A stretch of DNA of 22,648 bases from the NCBI GenBank assembly GCA_049999805.1, contig JBNGIO010005799.1, positions 1 through 22,648 on the forward strand. The letters run 5' to 3'. The notes below the pieces were generated by a model. That model did no database searches. It was not told the DNA's origin and saw only the letters and a list, made by a program, of their open reading frames with translations. Made by a program: the position numbers and the translations under genes. Positions 8,106-17,436 of this stretch are shown in pieces. This DNA comes from Folioceros fuciformis. Lineage: Eukaryota > Anthocerotophyta > Anthocerotopsida > Anthocerotales. Numbering within the stretch: the first letter of the stretch is position 1; every line of letters begins with the position of its first letter.

Positions 8106-8823
8106 CTTCTTCGGCATGGTAGAAAATAGGTCTTATATTATTCTGTATCATGAAATTTTGAGAGTAGTGGATAATTTTTGAAAAAAATATTTGAAAAGAA
8201 TAGTACCTTTTGGCTGTTCCTTGGATGTTTGGAATAGATTGGGACTTTTCATGTCTTTTGCAATAATAGATTATAAACTTCATTGTACTAAGTATGTACA
8301 TGGAGATTGCACCGCTGATAGCATCTGGCGTGTCATTGACATGGTCACATGCGATATGACACATCTGTAAAACAAGGCAACAGAACGGTTTGGCAAATGG
8401 GTCTCTGCTTGAGACTCCCGTGAGTCCCGTGCTGTTCTTCTCGGATTGTGTCACCGATCCTTTTTCGGCCCACGAACGGGATCCCCGTTTGGCTGCCGAG
8501 CTGAGCTCGAAGGTCCTCTTATGTTTTGGTGAGATTCCTATGCTCTTCAAGTGCCTACAGGTGGTTTGTAACAGCATTGGCTGTCGTAGGTGCTGTTCAC
8601 GGGTGGGATATTTTGAGGAGGCGCGCGTGCATAGACGATCGACTCTCGTCTTGAGAACGCCCAGTTCGACGCGGATTGGCCGAACACGAAGGAATGGGTT
8701 GCTGTTAAAACACCTTACGCACTATACAGGCCACCTTCTGGAGTATGGCCGACGACCTTGAGGGGCGCATCATGGTGTTCAGCAGCGTTTTCGGTCGTCT
8801 CGGACCCGCTGGCTGTGGTAGCG
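8106..8823. other. Upstream region of the PPR gene
   Basis: About 700 bases lie between the satellite and the PPR start codon. The first part (to 8300) is AT-rich and the rest is mixed. The PPR reading frame stays open from 8635 (after TAG at 8632-8634) to the chosen ATG but contains no upstream ATG. That open stretch is therefore either leader or part of an unseen exon. A 160-codon minus-strand frame (8095-8577) and a 123-codon plus frame (8390-8761) resemble nothing I know, and I treat them as chance. Confidence 0.5.
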
Positions 8824-11800
8824 ATGGCTGGTGGAGGTCTTGGTTTTCTGGAAGGAGCTTCGACTCGTCTAACTTCAAGCAGGCAACCGATGGCGCACAA
8901 CCAGGTCGGGAGATGCAGCACGTTTGCACGACAGCCAGCCCGTCCTCAAGGGTGGCTGGCTGGGAACGGGTCTGTCGGCGAGGCTCGTCGTCAGGAGAAG
9001 TTGTGGCGACAATTTTTCTCGGACCCAGGACTTTGGTGGGATAACAGGCGGAATGGAAAGGGCCTCCTTGCCGACTTCCGGCACCGGCAGTCCCATGAGG
9101 TCCTCTGGTTAAACAACTTGCACAAACCAGCTTGGGTGGATTCGCAGCTTGCGGCTTTGGATGTGGGGCTGGGTTGTCGTTCTTCCAACAGGAGCATGCG
9201 TGTGCCGAACCCTCGGGGACCTGCAGGTTGCGATGGGGGCGTGACGGCCGAAACTGTGAGATGGCTGTGTCGAGAGGACCATCTCAGTGAGGCTGTGGAG
9301 GCTTTGGAAGTTCTTCTGCAGACAGATCATCCCGTTTCCGGATCTTTGTTATATGCTCTCTTGAGGAAATGTGTGGCTAAGCAGGATGTGGCTCTGGGTA
9401 GCCGTGTACATGCGTCTGCGGTGAAAAGGGGATATCAGGCAGATACCTTCCTAGGCTTCCACTTTCTGCGAATGTATGCTGCTCATGGCAGGTTGCAAGA
9501 TGCCATGGACGTGTTTGAAGCCGTGGTGCGACCGGATTGTTTCACGTGGTCTGCCATAATTTCGGCGCATGTTAAACATGGTCAAGACAAGCAGGCAATA
9601 CAATTGTATCATCGGATGCGCAGGTCTAGGGTGCAGCCAGATGGGCATGTGTTTGTGGCAGCCCTTCAGGCTTGTGCAAGGGGATCTGACTTAAAAGCTG
9701 GGCAGCAGGTGCATGCTGATGTGTTGGCCAATGGCGCTGAGCCGAATTTGTTCGTTTCTAGTTGCTTGGTGGACATGTACGCCAAGTGTGGCAGCCTGGA
9801 GAACGCTCAAAAAGTGTTTGGCAGTCTTGGTCAGAAGGATGTAGTGACTTGGAATGCCATGATATCTGGGTATTCTCAGCAGGGCATGGGGCAGGAAGCC
9901 TTTGGCCTGTTCAGTGCCATGCTGAAGGAGGGGACTGTAGCACCTGATTGCGTGACATTCGCATCTCTTCTGAGTGCATGCGCAAATGTGGGTACTCCAG
10001 CATTGGAGAAAGGGAAACAACTTCATGTGCAGATTAAGCAAAAGGGCTTTCAAGGTAGTTTGTTTTTAGCCAACAGTCTGTTGGTCATGTATACAAAGTG
10101 CGGCAGTTTGAGGGACGCCCAGACAGTATTTGATGAACTTAGTGAAAAAAATGTGGTAACCTGGAATGCGATGATATCAGGGTACTCCCAGCAGGGGATG
10201 GGGCAGGAAGCACTTCGTCTCTACAGTGCCATGCAACACGATAGCGCGTCTGTACCCAATTCTGTTACATTTGTCTGCCTCCTGCAGGCATGTGCAAGTG
10301 TCGGCTCCTTGGGATTAGAGACGGGGAAACGGCTCCACGCCCAAATCAGTGATCGAGGATACCAAGCTGATGTATTTGTAGCTAACAGTTTGGTGAACAT
10401 GTACGCAAACTGTGGCAGCTTGGGGGATGCTCAGAGGGTTTTTGATGGACTTGGTCAGAAGGATTCTGTGACGTGGAACGCCATGATAGCAGGGTATTCC
10501 CATCAGGGTAAGGAGCTGGAAGCCCTACGTTTGTATGCGGCCATGCGAGAAGAAGGCGCAGCTGTGCCCGATTCTGTGACATTCGCGTGCCTACTGCAGG
10601 CGTGTGCAAGTTTAGGCACCCCGGCCTTGGATAAGGGGAAGCAACTCCATGTGCAAATCAAGGAAGGGGGACTCGAAGCTGATGTGGTTGTAGCCAACAG
10701 TTTAGTGAACATGTATGTCAAGTGTGGGAGCTTGGCAGATGCTCAAAGAGTGTTCGACAGACTTGGCCAAAAAGATGTTGTGACGTGGAATGCCATGATG
10801 GCGGGGTATTTGCAGCAGGGTATGGCACAGGAAGCGCTTCTTCTCTACAGTACTATGCTAGAAGAAGGTGCAGCTGTACCTACGTCTGTTACATTTTCGT
10901 GCCTCCTGCAGGCATGTGCAAGTGTGGGGACCCCAGCTTTGGAGGTGGGGAAGCAGCTTCATGCACAGATTATTGAACAGGGGCATGAAGCTAACGAGTT
11001 TATAACCAGTTGTTTGTTGACGATGTATTCCAAATGTGGCAGCTTGAAGGACGCTGAGACATTGTTTGGTGGTCTAAGTGTAAAACCTGTGGCGGCGTGG
11101 AATGCCATGATAGCAGGGTACTCCCAGCAGGGCATGGGGCAGGAAGCCCTCCGTCTGTACTGTGCAATGCAAGCTGAAGGTATCGCTGTAGCCAATTCGG
11201 TGACTTTTGTGTGCCTGTTGCAGGCATGTGCAACTGTGGGCACACCTGCCTTGGCGAAAGGGAAGCAGCTTCATGCACAAATCAAAGAACAAAGACATCA
11301 AGCTGACGTTTATGTCGCCAGCAGTTTGGTGAACATGTATGCAAAGTGTGGCAGCATCGAAGATGCTGAGATAGTGTTTGACGGACTTGTTGAAAAAGAT
11401 GTGGTCACTTGGAATACCATGATGGCAGGGTATTCCAAGCAGGGCATGGGGCAGGAAGCCCTTCGTCTATATGGTCTTATGCTAGAAAAAGGCATGGCTT
11501 TACCAGATGTGGTGACATATCTGTGCGTTCTGCAAGCATGTGCCAGTATAGGGGCCCCAGCTTTGGAGCAGGGTAAACAGTTTCATGCTCAAATTGAAGA
11601 ACTAGGTCTTCAAGCTGATACGGTGGTAGCCAACAGTTTGGTCAGTATGTATTCGAAGTGCGGCTGTTGGAATGCTGCTCAGATACTCTTTGAGGGACTT
11701 GGTCAGAAAACTGTGGTGACGTGGAATGCCATCATAGCAGGGTACTCACAGCAAGGCATGGGTTGGAAAGCCCTCAGTCTCTATCGTTCTATGCTAGAAG

Positions 11801-14187
11801 AAAGCATGGAACCCGATCTTGTGACATTTCTCTGCCTTCTGCAGGCATGTGCAAGTATTGGTGCTGTGGCATTGGAGGAGGGAAAGCAGCTCCACGCAAA
11901 AATCAAAGAACGGGGACATGAATCTGACGTGCTTGTAGCAAACAGTTTGGTGAACATGTATGCAAAGTGCCTCAGCTTGGAGAATGCACAGAGACTATTT
12001 GATAGACTTGACGTAAAAGATGTGGTGACGTGGAATGTTATGATAGGAGGGTATTCCCAGCAAGGGAGGGGGCAGGAAGCCCTTCGTCTTTACAGTGCGA
12101 TGAGAACAGAAGGTATGACTGTACCCGATTCTGTCACATTTGTGTGCCTTTTGCAGGCATGTGCAAGTTTGGGCACCATAGGATTGGAGAGTGGGCAGGA
12201 GCTCCATGCCCAGATTAAAGAACAAGGACATGGAGCTGATCAGTTTGTATCCAACAGTTTGGTGAGCATGTATGGAAAATGTGGCAGCTTGGAAGATGCT
12301 GAGGGACTCTTTAATGGACTTAGTCAGAAAGATGTTGTGACATGGAATGCTATGATGGGAGGTTATGCCCAGAATGGTAAGGGGCAGGAAGCGCTCCGTC
12401 TGTACAGTGCGATGCAAGAAGAAGGACTTGTTGCACCAGATTCAATGACCTTTGTTTGCCTCCTTCAGATATGTGCAGCTGCAGGCGCCCAGGCATGGGA
12501 CAAAGGGAAAGAGCTTCATGCTCAGATTGAACGCCAAGGTCTTGATGTGGATCTGTTTGTAGCAAGCAGTTTGATTGATATGTATTCAAAGTGCGGAAAT
12601 TTAGAAGATGCTCGGAGAGTGTTCGATGGACTCAGTCAAAAGGATTTGGTGACTTGGAATGCCATGATTGCAGGGTATTCCCAGGTGGGCATGGGGCAGG
12701 AAGCCTTCTGTCTTTACCGGACAATGGAAGAAGAGGGCTTGGCCCGACCTGATGCGGTGACATTTGTATGCCTCCTGCAGGCATGTGCAAGTTTAGGCAC
12801 TCTGGCTTTGGAGGAGGGAAAGGATCTTCATACTCAGATTAGAGAACAAGGCCATGAGGATCATGTGATTGTAGCAAGCAGTTTGGTGAACATGTATGCG
12901 AAGTGCGGGAGTTTGGAAGATGCTCAGGGAGTATTCGACAAATTTGATCAGAAAGATTTGGTGACCTGGAATGTCATGATGGCAGGGTATTCCCAGCAGG
13001 GTATGTTGCAGGAAGCTCTTGGTCTCTACGTTGCTATGCAAGGAGAAGGAGCGACGGTACCAGATTCCTTGACCTTTGTCTCCCTCCTGCAGGCATGTGC
13101 CAGTGTGGGTGTCCCGGCTTTGGAAAAGGGGAAGGAACTCCATGTGCATATCAGGGAACAAGGACATCAAGATGATGTGTTTGTAGCCAACAGTCTGGTG
13201 AACATGTATGCCAAGTGCGGCAGCTTGAAGCTCGGTAGGAGTGTGTTCGACACGCTGGAACAAAAAAATGTGGTAACGTGGAATGCCATGATCTCAGGGT
13301 ACTCCCAGCAGGGTATGGGGCAGGAAGCCCTTCACCTGCATAATGCTATGCAAGGAGAAGGGAAGACTGTACCGGACACCGTGACATTTTTGTGTCTCCT
13401 ACAGGCATGCGCAAATGTGGCAGCTTTGTATCGCGGCAGGCAGCTACATGCTCAGATTCTAGAACAAGGTCTTGAATCTGATTTGTTTGTCGTTGGCAGC
13501 TTGGTTCACATGTACGGGAAGACCGGGAGCACAGTCGATGCACAGCAAGTCTTTGATACGTTGCCTGAAAGAGACGTTGTGATCTGGAACGCACTGATTG
13601 CTGGTTACGCCTGTCAAGGAGACAGTGACGTGGTGTTCGACTTGGTCCGGAGAATGAATGAGAATGGCATATGGCCAGACTCGGTCACATTCCTCAGTGT
13701 ATTGACAGCATGCAGCCATGCGGGTCTAGTGAACAAGGGCCAAGACTACTTCGAAAGTATGAGCGGACACTACGGCGTCCATCCCACGGTTTACCACTAC
13801 ACATGTATGGTCGATCTCCTCGGTCGCGCAGGACAACTGGATGAGGCATTAGGTCTAGTAAAGCGAATGCCTGGACTGCCGAACGCCACTGTTTGGCGCA
13901 CTCTGTTAGGTGCTTGTCGCAAGTGGTGCAATGTCGAGGTGGGATTCCTTGCGTTCAATGAAACTGTGAAGCTTGACAGCCAAGACGCCTCAGCATACGT
14001 GCTGATGTCAAACATATACACCGGAGTCCAGATGTGGGAGTGCGCGGAGAGGTTGCAGTCCAGGAGAAAGAGGATTGGGGCATGGAAGCAGCCAGGTCAG
14101 AGCTGGTGGGCAGACGGGAACGGCCTGGTGCATAGTTTTCTGGTCGGGGACGAGACCGCTAGGCTGGATCTTCCAGGCCGCACGTAG
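8824..14187 (+). CDS. Giant PLS-class PPR protein, E/E+ type, with OSB-like N-terminal motif
   Basis: This is a single intronless frame of 1787 aa. The ATG at 8824 is the first in frame; the next is 22 codons later. Residues 1-55 are rich in Ser, Arg and Ala and poor in acidic residues, which suits a plastid or mitochondrial transit peptide. Residues 59-110 carry LWRQFF, DPGLWWDNR, ADFRHR, VLWL and PAWV, in the order of the PDF motif of plant OSB proteins. From about residue 142 to 1687 there are about 15 P-L-S triplets, recognisable by VTWNAMI (P), VTFVCLLQACAS (L) and NSLVNMYAKCGS (S), spaced about 104 aa. E1 starts near 1688 and E2 near 1722. The protein stops soon after the PG-box-like PGQSWW and has no DYW deaminase. 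Family knowledge suggests sequence-specific organelle RNA binding, usually C-to-U editing, with a deaminase supplied in trans. The length is about two to three times that of usual PLS proteins. Confidence 0.93.
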   Translation: MAGGGLGFLEGASTRLTSSRQPMAHNQVGRCSTFARQPARPQGWLAGNGSVGEARRQEKLWRQFFSDPGLWWDNRRNGKGLLADFRHRQSHEVLWLNNLHKPAWVDSQLAALDVGLGCRSSNRSMRVPNPRGPAGCDGGVTAETVRWLCREDHLSEAVEALEVLLQTDHPVSGSLLYALLRKCVAKQDVALGSRVHASAVKRGYQADTFLGFHFLRMYAAHGRLQDAMDVFEAVVRPDCFTWSAIISAHVKHGQDKQAIQLYHRMRRSRVQPDGHVFVAALQACARGSDLKAGQQVHADVLANGAEPNLFVSSCLVDMYAKCGSLENAQKVFGSLGQKDVVTWNAMISGYSQQGMGQEAFGLFSAMLKEGTVAPDCVTFASLLSACANVGTPALEKGKQLHVQIKQKGFQGSLFLANSLLVMYTKCGSLRDAQTVFDELSEKNVVTWNAMISGYSQQGMGQEALRLYSAMQHDSASVPNSVTFVCLLQACASVGSLGLETGKRLHAQISDRGYQADVFVANSLVNMYANCGSLGDAQRVFDGLGQKDSVTWNAMIAGYSHQGKELEALRLYAAMREEGAAVPDSVTFACLLQACASLGTPALDKGKQLHVQIKEGGLEADVVVANSLVNMYVKCGSLADAQRVFDRLGQKDVVTWNAMMAGYLQQGMAQEALLLYSTMLEEGAAVPTSVTFSCLLQACASVGTPALEVGKQLHAQIIEQGHEANEFITSCLLTMYSKCGSLKDAETLFGGLSVKPVAAWNAMIAGYSQQGMGQEALRLYCAMQAEGIAVANSVTFVCLLQACATVGTPALAKGKQLHAQIKEQRHQADVYVASSLVNMYAKCGSIEDAEIVFDGLVEKDVVTWNTMMAGYSKQGMGQEALRLYGLMLEKGMALPDVVTYLCVLQACASIGAPALEQGKQFHAQIEELGLQADTVVANSLVSMYSKCGCWNAAQILFEGLGQKTVVTWNAIIAGYSQQGMGWKALSLYRSMLEESMEPDLVTFLCLLQACASIGAVALEEGKQLHAKIKERGHESDVLVANSLVNMYAKCLSLENAQRLFDRLDVKDVVTWNVMIGGYSQQGRGQEALRLYSAMRTEGMTVPDSVTFVCLLQACASLGTIGLESGQELHAQIKEQGHGADQFVSNSLVSMYGKCGSLEDAEGLFNGLSQKDVVTWNAMMGGYAQNGKGQEALRLYSAMQEEGLVAPDSMTFVCLLQICAAAGAQAWDKGKELHAQIERQGLDVDLFVASSLIDMYSKCGNLEDARRVFDGLSQKDLVTWNAMIAGYSQVGMGQEAFCLYRTMEEEGLARPDAVTFVCLLQACASLGTLALEEGKDLHTQIREQGHEDHVIVASSLVNMYAKCGSLEDAQGVFDKFDQKDLVTWNVMMAGYSQQGMLQEALGLYVAMQGEGATVPDSLTFVSLLQACASVGVPALEKGKELHVHIREQGHQDDVFVANSLVNMYAKCGSLKLGRSVFDTLEQKNVVTWNAMISGYSQQGMGQEALHLHNAMQGEGKTVPDTVTFLCLLQACANVAALYRGRQLHAQILEQGLESDLFVVGSLVHMYGKTGSTVDAQQVFDTLPERDVVIWNALIAGYACQGDSDVVFDLVRRMNENGIWPDSVTFLSVLTACSHAGLVNKGQDYFESMSGHYGVHPTVYHYTCMVDLLGRAGQLDEALGLVKRMPGLPNATVWRTLLGACRKWCNVEVGFLAFNETVKLDSQDASAYVLMSNIYTGVQMWECAERLQSRRKRIGAWKQPGQSWWADGNGLVHSFLVGDETARLDLPGRT
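9841..13575 (+). repeat. 312-bp intragenic tandem repeat encoding P-L-S triplets
   Basis: The codons for V-T-W-N recur at about 312-bp spacing: VT codon positions 9844, 10156, 10468 and 10780 are exactly 312 apart. The pattern continues with small indels to the P motif at 13576, giving 12 intervals. Nucleotide identity between units is visibly high (for example TGGAATGCCATGAT and GGGCAGGAAGCC in many copies), so they probably grew by unequal crossing-over of a whole triplet. Confidence 0.9.
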
Positions 14188-14842
14188 GCCGGTTGTATGT
14201 GGCGAGTTTTTTCAGTTTATTTTTCTTTAATTTTTTATATGTTTGTTTTAATTAGGTGATCTAATTATGCATGAAAAGGTTGCACTTGATTCTATTTAAT
14301 CTATTAAAAGATGTGAACACACATATTTGCTTTAAGGACAGGGCATGTATGTATGTGATGTTTTGTGCATCGATTACTCGTGGGAATTGTTTGATAAATC
14401 TGTGGTCCACGACTGCAGCATGCAAACGAAATCGGGAGAAGAGAATCAGGGCGTCACGGACCGTAGTACGGCGGGGCCAAAGAATGTTTAATGCTGGCCG
14501 GAGTCGATCCGGCACGTCTTTATACGGATGCGCCCACCAGCCAGCTGTACTGGCGTGCCGCCAGGGCTGGTGATCCGGGAAGTGGGCACCGAAAGGGCAA
14601 CAGGAATCGGCTACATACGGTTCACGGCCTGAAAAAAGGATGGGTGATGGCATCAGTAAAGCCAGCCTCGACGTGCCAAGCCATTCCACGTCAGCCAAAA
14701 GCTGCACAACTGCTGGCGGTGATCCTGCGACTTCTCCCGATTAAACATGAGCCGGCCGCCCTTGCAATGCGCAGCCTTCCTCCGCGGTATGGGATAATTC
14801 TGTCATCCGATTTCTGGCTCGCTTGGCGTGGAGGACGGCAAC
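14188..14842. other. PPR 3' flank and chromate transporter upstream region
   Basis: The first 70 bases after the PPR stop are T-rich (TTTTTTCAG, TTTATTTTTC, TTTAATTTTT), as expected for a plant 3' UTR and polyadenylation region. The rest is mixed sequence leading to the next gene on the same strand. I see no clear TATA box and no RNA gene. Open frames on both strands here (for example 14261-14707 minus) resemble no family. Confidence 0.5.
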
Positions 14843-17106
14843 ATGGCGGGAGACGAGGCTGCGAATGGGCAGGACGAGGAGGCGCAGACGACGGAAGCGG
14901 ATCGTGAGGCGCCCGCTGTTGTGGAGGTGGGATATCTGGACATCGTGAAGCAGTTCACGCTGCTGGGATGGACCGCGTTCGGCGGCCCCAGCGCACACAT
15001 CGCTCTTTTCGAGAAGGTGCGCCTGGTGCTGGTAGTTGGTTTGTGAGACCCGTGTTGCTGCACNNNNNNNNNNNNNNNNNNNNNNNNNNNNNNNNNNNNN
15101 NNNNNNNNNNNNNNNNNNNNNNNNNNNNNNNNNNNNNNNNNNNNNNNNNNNNNNNNNNNNNNNGCGGGGGGGTGGGGGGTGTAGGAGATCTGTGTGCGGA
15201 GCTGTTTGCGTGATTGCTGGTCTGGTTTTCGTGGGAGCTGTGTCTGAGATGTCGAGCCCCTGCTGTTTTCCGGCTGCAGCGGCTGGTGGAGAAGCTGAGA
15301 TGGATGAGCACCGAAATCTTCGCAGAACTCTTTGTTTTGGGGCAGTGCATGCCGGGGCCGACGTCTACGCAGGTGTCGTTTGCAATCGGAACCATCAAGA
15401 AAGGAGTGCCTGGTGGGTGAGAATTCGGGCTGCGGGGATGGCGTTCAGTCGCTGTGTGGGATGTCGTTGGCCGGGCTCCAGGAATGTCTTGTCTTGTCTT
15501 GTCTTGTCTTGACTTTTCTTGTACTCTGCTCAGATAGATTCGTGCGTCCCTCTGGCTAGCTAGGATGCTATCCCGTGCCCTCTGACCGACCAAGCCCGAC
15601 CTGCGTGTGGGCTAATGACAGTGTGTTGATCCTGCTGAATGTGCGCAGCCGGATTGCTGTCCGGAGTGCTGTTCCAGTACCCCGGGGCTTTGATCATGAC
15701 CGCTCTCGGGGTGTTCGCGTACAAGCAGCTGGAGCATCCTCAAGGAGCGCTGAACGGGCTGGTGTCTGGAGTGTCGGCTGTGGGCGTGGCGCTGGTGGCG
15801 TCTGCAGCCAAGTCCATGTCATACAAGCTCTGCGCGGGGCCTCAGCTTGCGTCCATCTCGGCTGCTTCCGTGGTGATTGCCTACTACTGGCCCAAGGCCT
15901 ACACCTTCCCGTGCCTCATCGTTGCTGGGGGCCTCGTCACCCTACTTTCCGGTTCGTTCAGGAAGGAGCCGCTTCCTGCCATCAAGGTTGTTCACACGGT
16001 GTCGGCTTTCTGGGCTCTGTAGTCTTTGTGAACCGTGTGAGGGCGTGGAATGGAGGATTAACGATAATTCGTGATGAATGGAATGTTGATGGCGTGGTGA
16101 TCTCCACAGGCAAAGGATGAATCTGTGCATTCACATGGTTTCAACATGCTTTTTGGAGGGATTATTTTGGTCCTCTGGGTGGTAGTGCTCGTAACGTCCA
16201 TCCTCCTCGTCAGACTCCTGGACGATGCTCCTGCCCCACTGCGCTGGTGGGAGGTTTTTTACAGAATTGGGTCTGTCATTTTTGGGGGCGGTCAGGTATG
16301 TGGATAATCTGGTCCAGGAGCTGCATCCATCTTGTCATGTACTAGGATGTGCCTGAGCCTGAGTACTGGTGTCGTTTAGCTGCTGTGCTGCCGCGAGCGT
16401 CATCGCGTCTTCCACACGCGTTGCTACACCTGTGGACGTCGCCTTAAACCTTGTGATGCATCCGTGCAGGTGGTTTTGCCCATGCTATACAACGGTGTGG
16501 TGCAAACGACATGCGATAAAGATGGGCTGTGCGTAGACAATCCCGACACTTGGGTCACCAGCAAGCAGTTCTACGCTGGCCTGGGAATCGTACAGGTGTG
16601 TTGTAGCTCCTCCCTCTTGGAATTTGCCGTTTTCCCAACACCGCAGCAAGCATTCGTCTTCCTGGCACCATTTTCAACTATCGCCTGTTCCACCTTCACA
16701 GGCCCTGCCCGGCCCTCTCTTCAACTTTTCCACCTACCTTGGCACTATTATCGCTCTCAACGCCGGGTACGTGTTCATTGTGGGCGCGGCCCTGGCCTGG
16801 TGTGGCCTCTTCTTCCCTGGCATCATGCTCATCTTCGGAATCATGCCGTTCTGGGGCCATTTCCGGAGATGGCCCGTTTACCGGAGAGCCCTGCCGGGCC
16901 TCAATGCTGCTGGAGTGGGTCTCATCACAGTCAGTGTCTTCACCCTCACTTTCGGAGTTCTGGATCAGACCAGCTTCCCTGTGACAAGCCTGTGTCTGGG
17001 CATCCTTGCCTTCGTCGCAGTGGACCAGCTGCACTGGTTCGAACCTCTTGTGGTGATTGTTGGGGGTGCGTTGGGAATTGCTGCTTGGAAGATCGGCATG
17101 AAATGA
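14843..17106 (+). CDS. Chromate transporter (CHR/ChrA) family protein, two-domain, six exons
   Basis: Exons proposed from frame and GT-AG sites are 14843-15016, 15280-15412, 15649-15986, 16110-16295, 16470-16595 and 16702-17106. Together they encode 453 aa with consistent phases. The ATG at 14843 is the first in frame. The N-terminus (about 30 aa) is acidic, with no signal peptide. The N half carries FTLLGWTAFGGPSAHIALFE and, in exon 2, MPGPTSTQ. The C half repeats the pattern with FYRIGSVIFGGGQ (exon 4) and LPGPLFNFSTYLG (exon 6). These are the paired FGG.../PGP signatures of long-chain CHR proteins, which are multi-pass membrane proteins. Bacterial ChrA exports chromate, and sulfate or another anion is a plausible natural substrate in eukaryotes. 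The exon 3 donor (AAG/GTTGTT, with ACG/GTGTCG 12 bases on as an in-phase alternative) is weak. Introns rule out bacterial contamination. Confidence 0.9.
15064..15163. other. Assembly gap, 100 N, inside intron 1 of the chromate transporter gene
   Basis: This run of exactly 100 N is followed by a G-rich stretch (GCGGGGGGGTGGGGGG). The flanking exons join in frame and make a continuous CHR domain, so coding sequence does not appear to be lost. The true intron length is unknown. Confidence 0.95.
15484..15520 (+). repeat. Pentanucleotide microsatellite (TGTCT)n in intron 2
   Basis: About five perfect copies of TGTCT (15485-15509) followed by imperfect ones make a pyrimidine-rich stretch in the second intron of the chromate transporter gene. 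It is likely to be length-variable. Confidence 0.85.
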
Positions 17107-17436
17107 CAACTGCAAACAGGATCATCACATGACCGTCCGGGAGTGACAGATATCCCATCGCCGTTGCGGACTCCACATCTCCCCGCATCATCAGTGTTGG
17201 TAAACCTAGTCTAGTCTGCCAAACAAGCGTGCTAAAGGTTCCGGTAATCGAAAATTGAGACATGGGTTTAGAGACGTTAGGAACATAGCTTGACCAGAAT
17301 CGCCAGACATGTACAGAACAGTACAATACAGAACTGCGGTCGGGCTTATCTGTGGAGCACAAGAGCACAAGGCTGGGTCTCTAACCGCAGCCGGTAATTG
17401 CTGACGGGACAACGCGTTAGAGGAACGTTTTGAATA
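17107..17436. other. Intergenic region between the CHR and VAMP72 genes
   Basis: This probably holds the 3' UTR of the transporter and the promoter of the SNARE gene. I see no clear polyadenylation signal, TATA box or RNA gene. A local run of ACAGAACAGTACAATACAGAA (about 17310-17332) is a minor imperfect repeat. Confidence 0.45.

Noticed and set aside
8390-8761. Plus-strand 123-codon frame upstream of the PPR gene
   Set aside because: It resembles no family, overlaps the likely leader in another frame, and is probably chance.
9109-13719. Many minus-strand frames of 60-156 codons opposite the PPR gene
   Set aside because: They recur in the same register as the 312-bp coding repeat and are shadows of the PPR frame.
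14490-14520. Possible tRNA T-arm-like text near GGAGTCGATCCGG
   Set aside because: No acceptor stem, D arm or anticodon arm could be folded around it.
14843-17106. Bacterial contamination as the source of the chromate transporter
   Set aside because: The coding sequence is split by five GT-AG introns with consistent phases and lies between plant-type genes.
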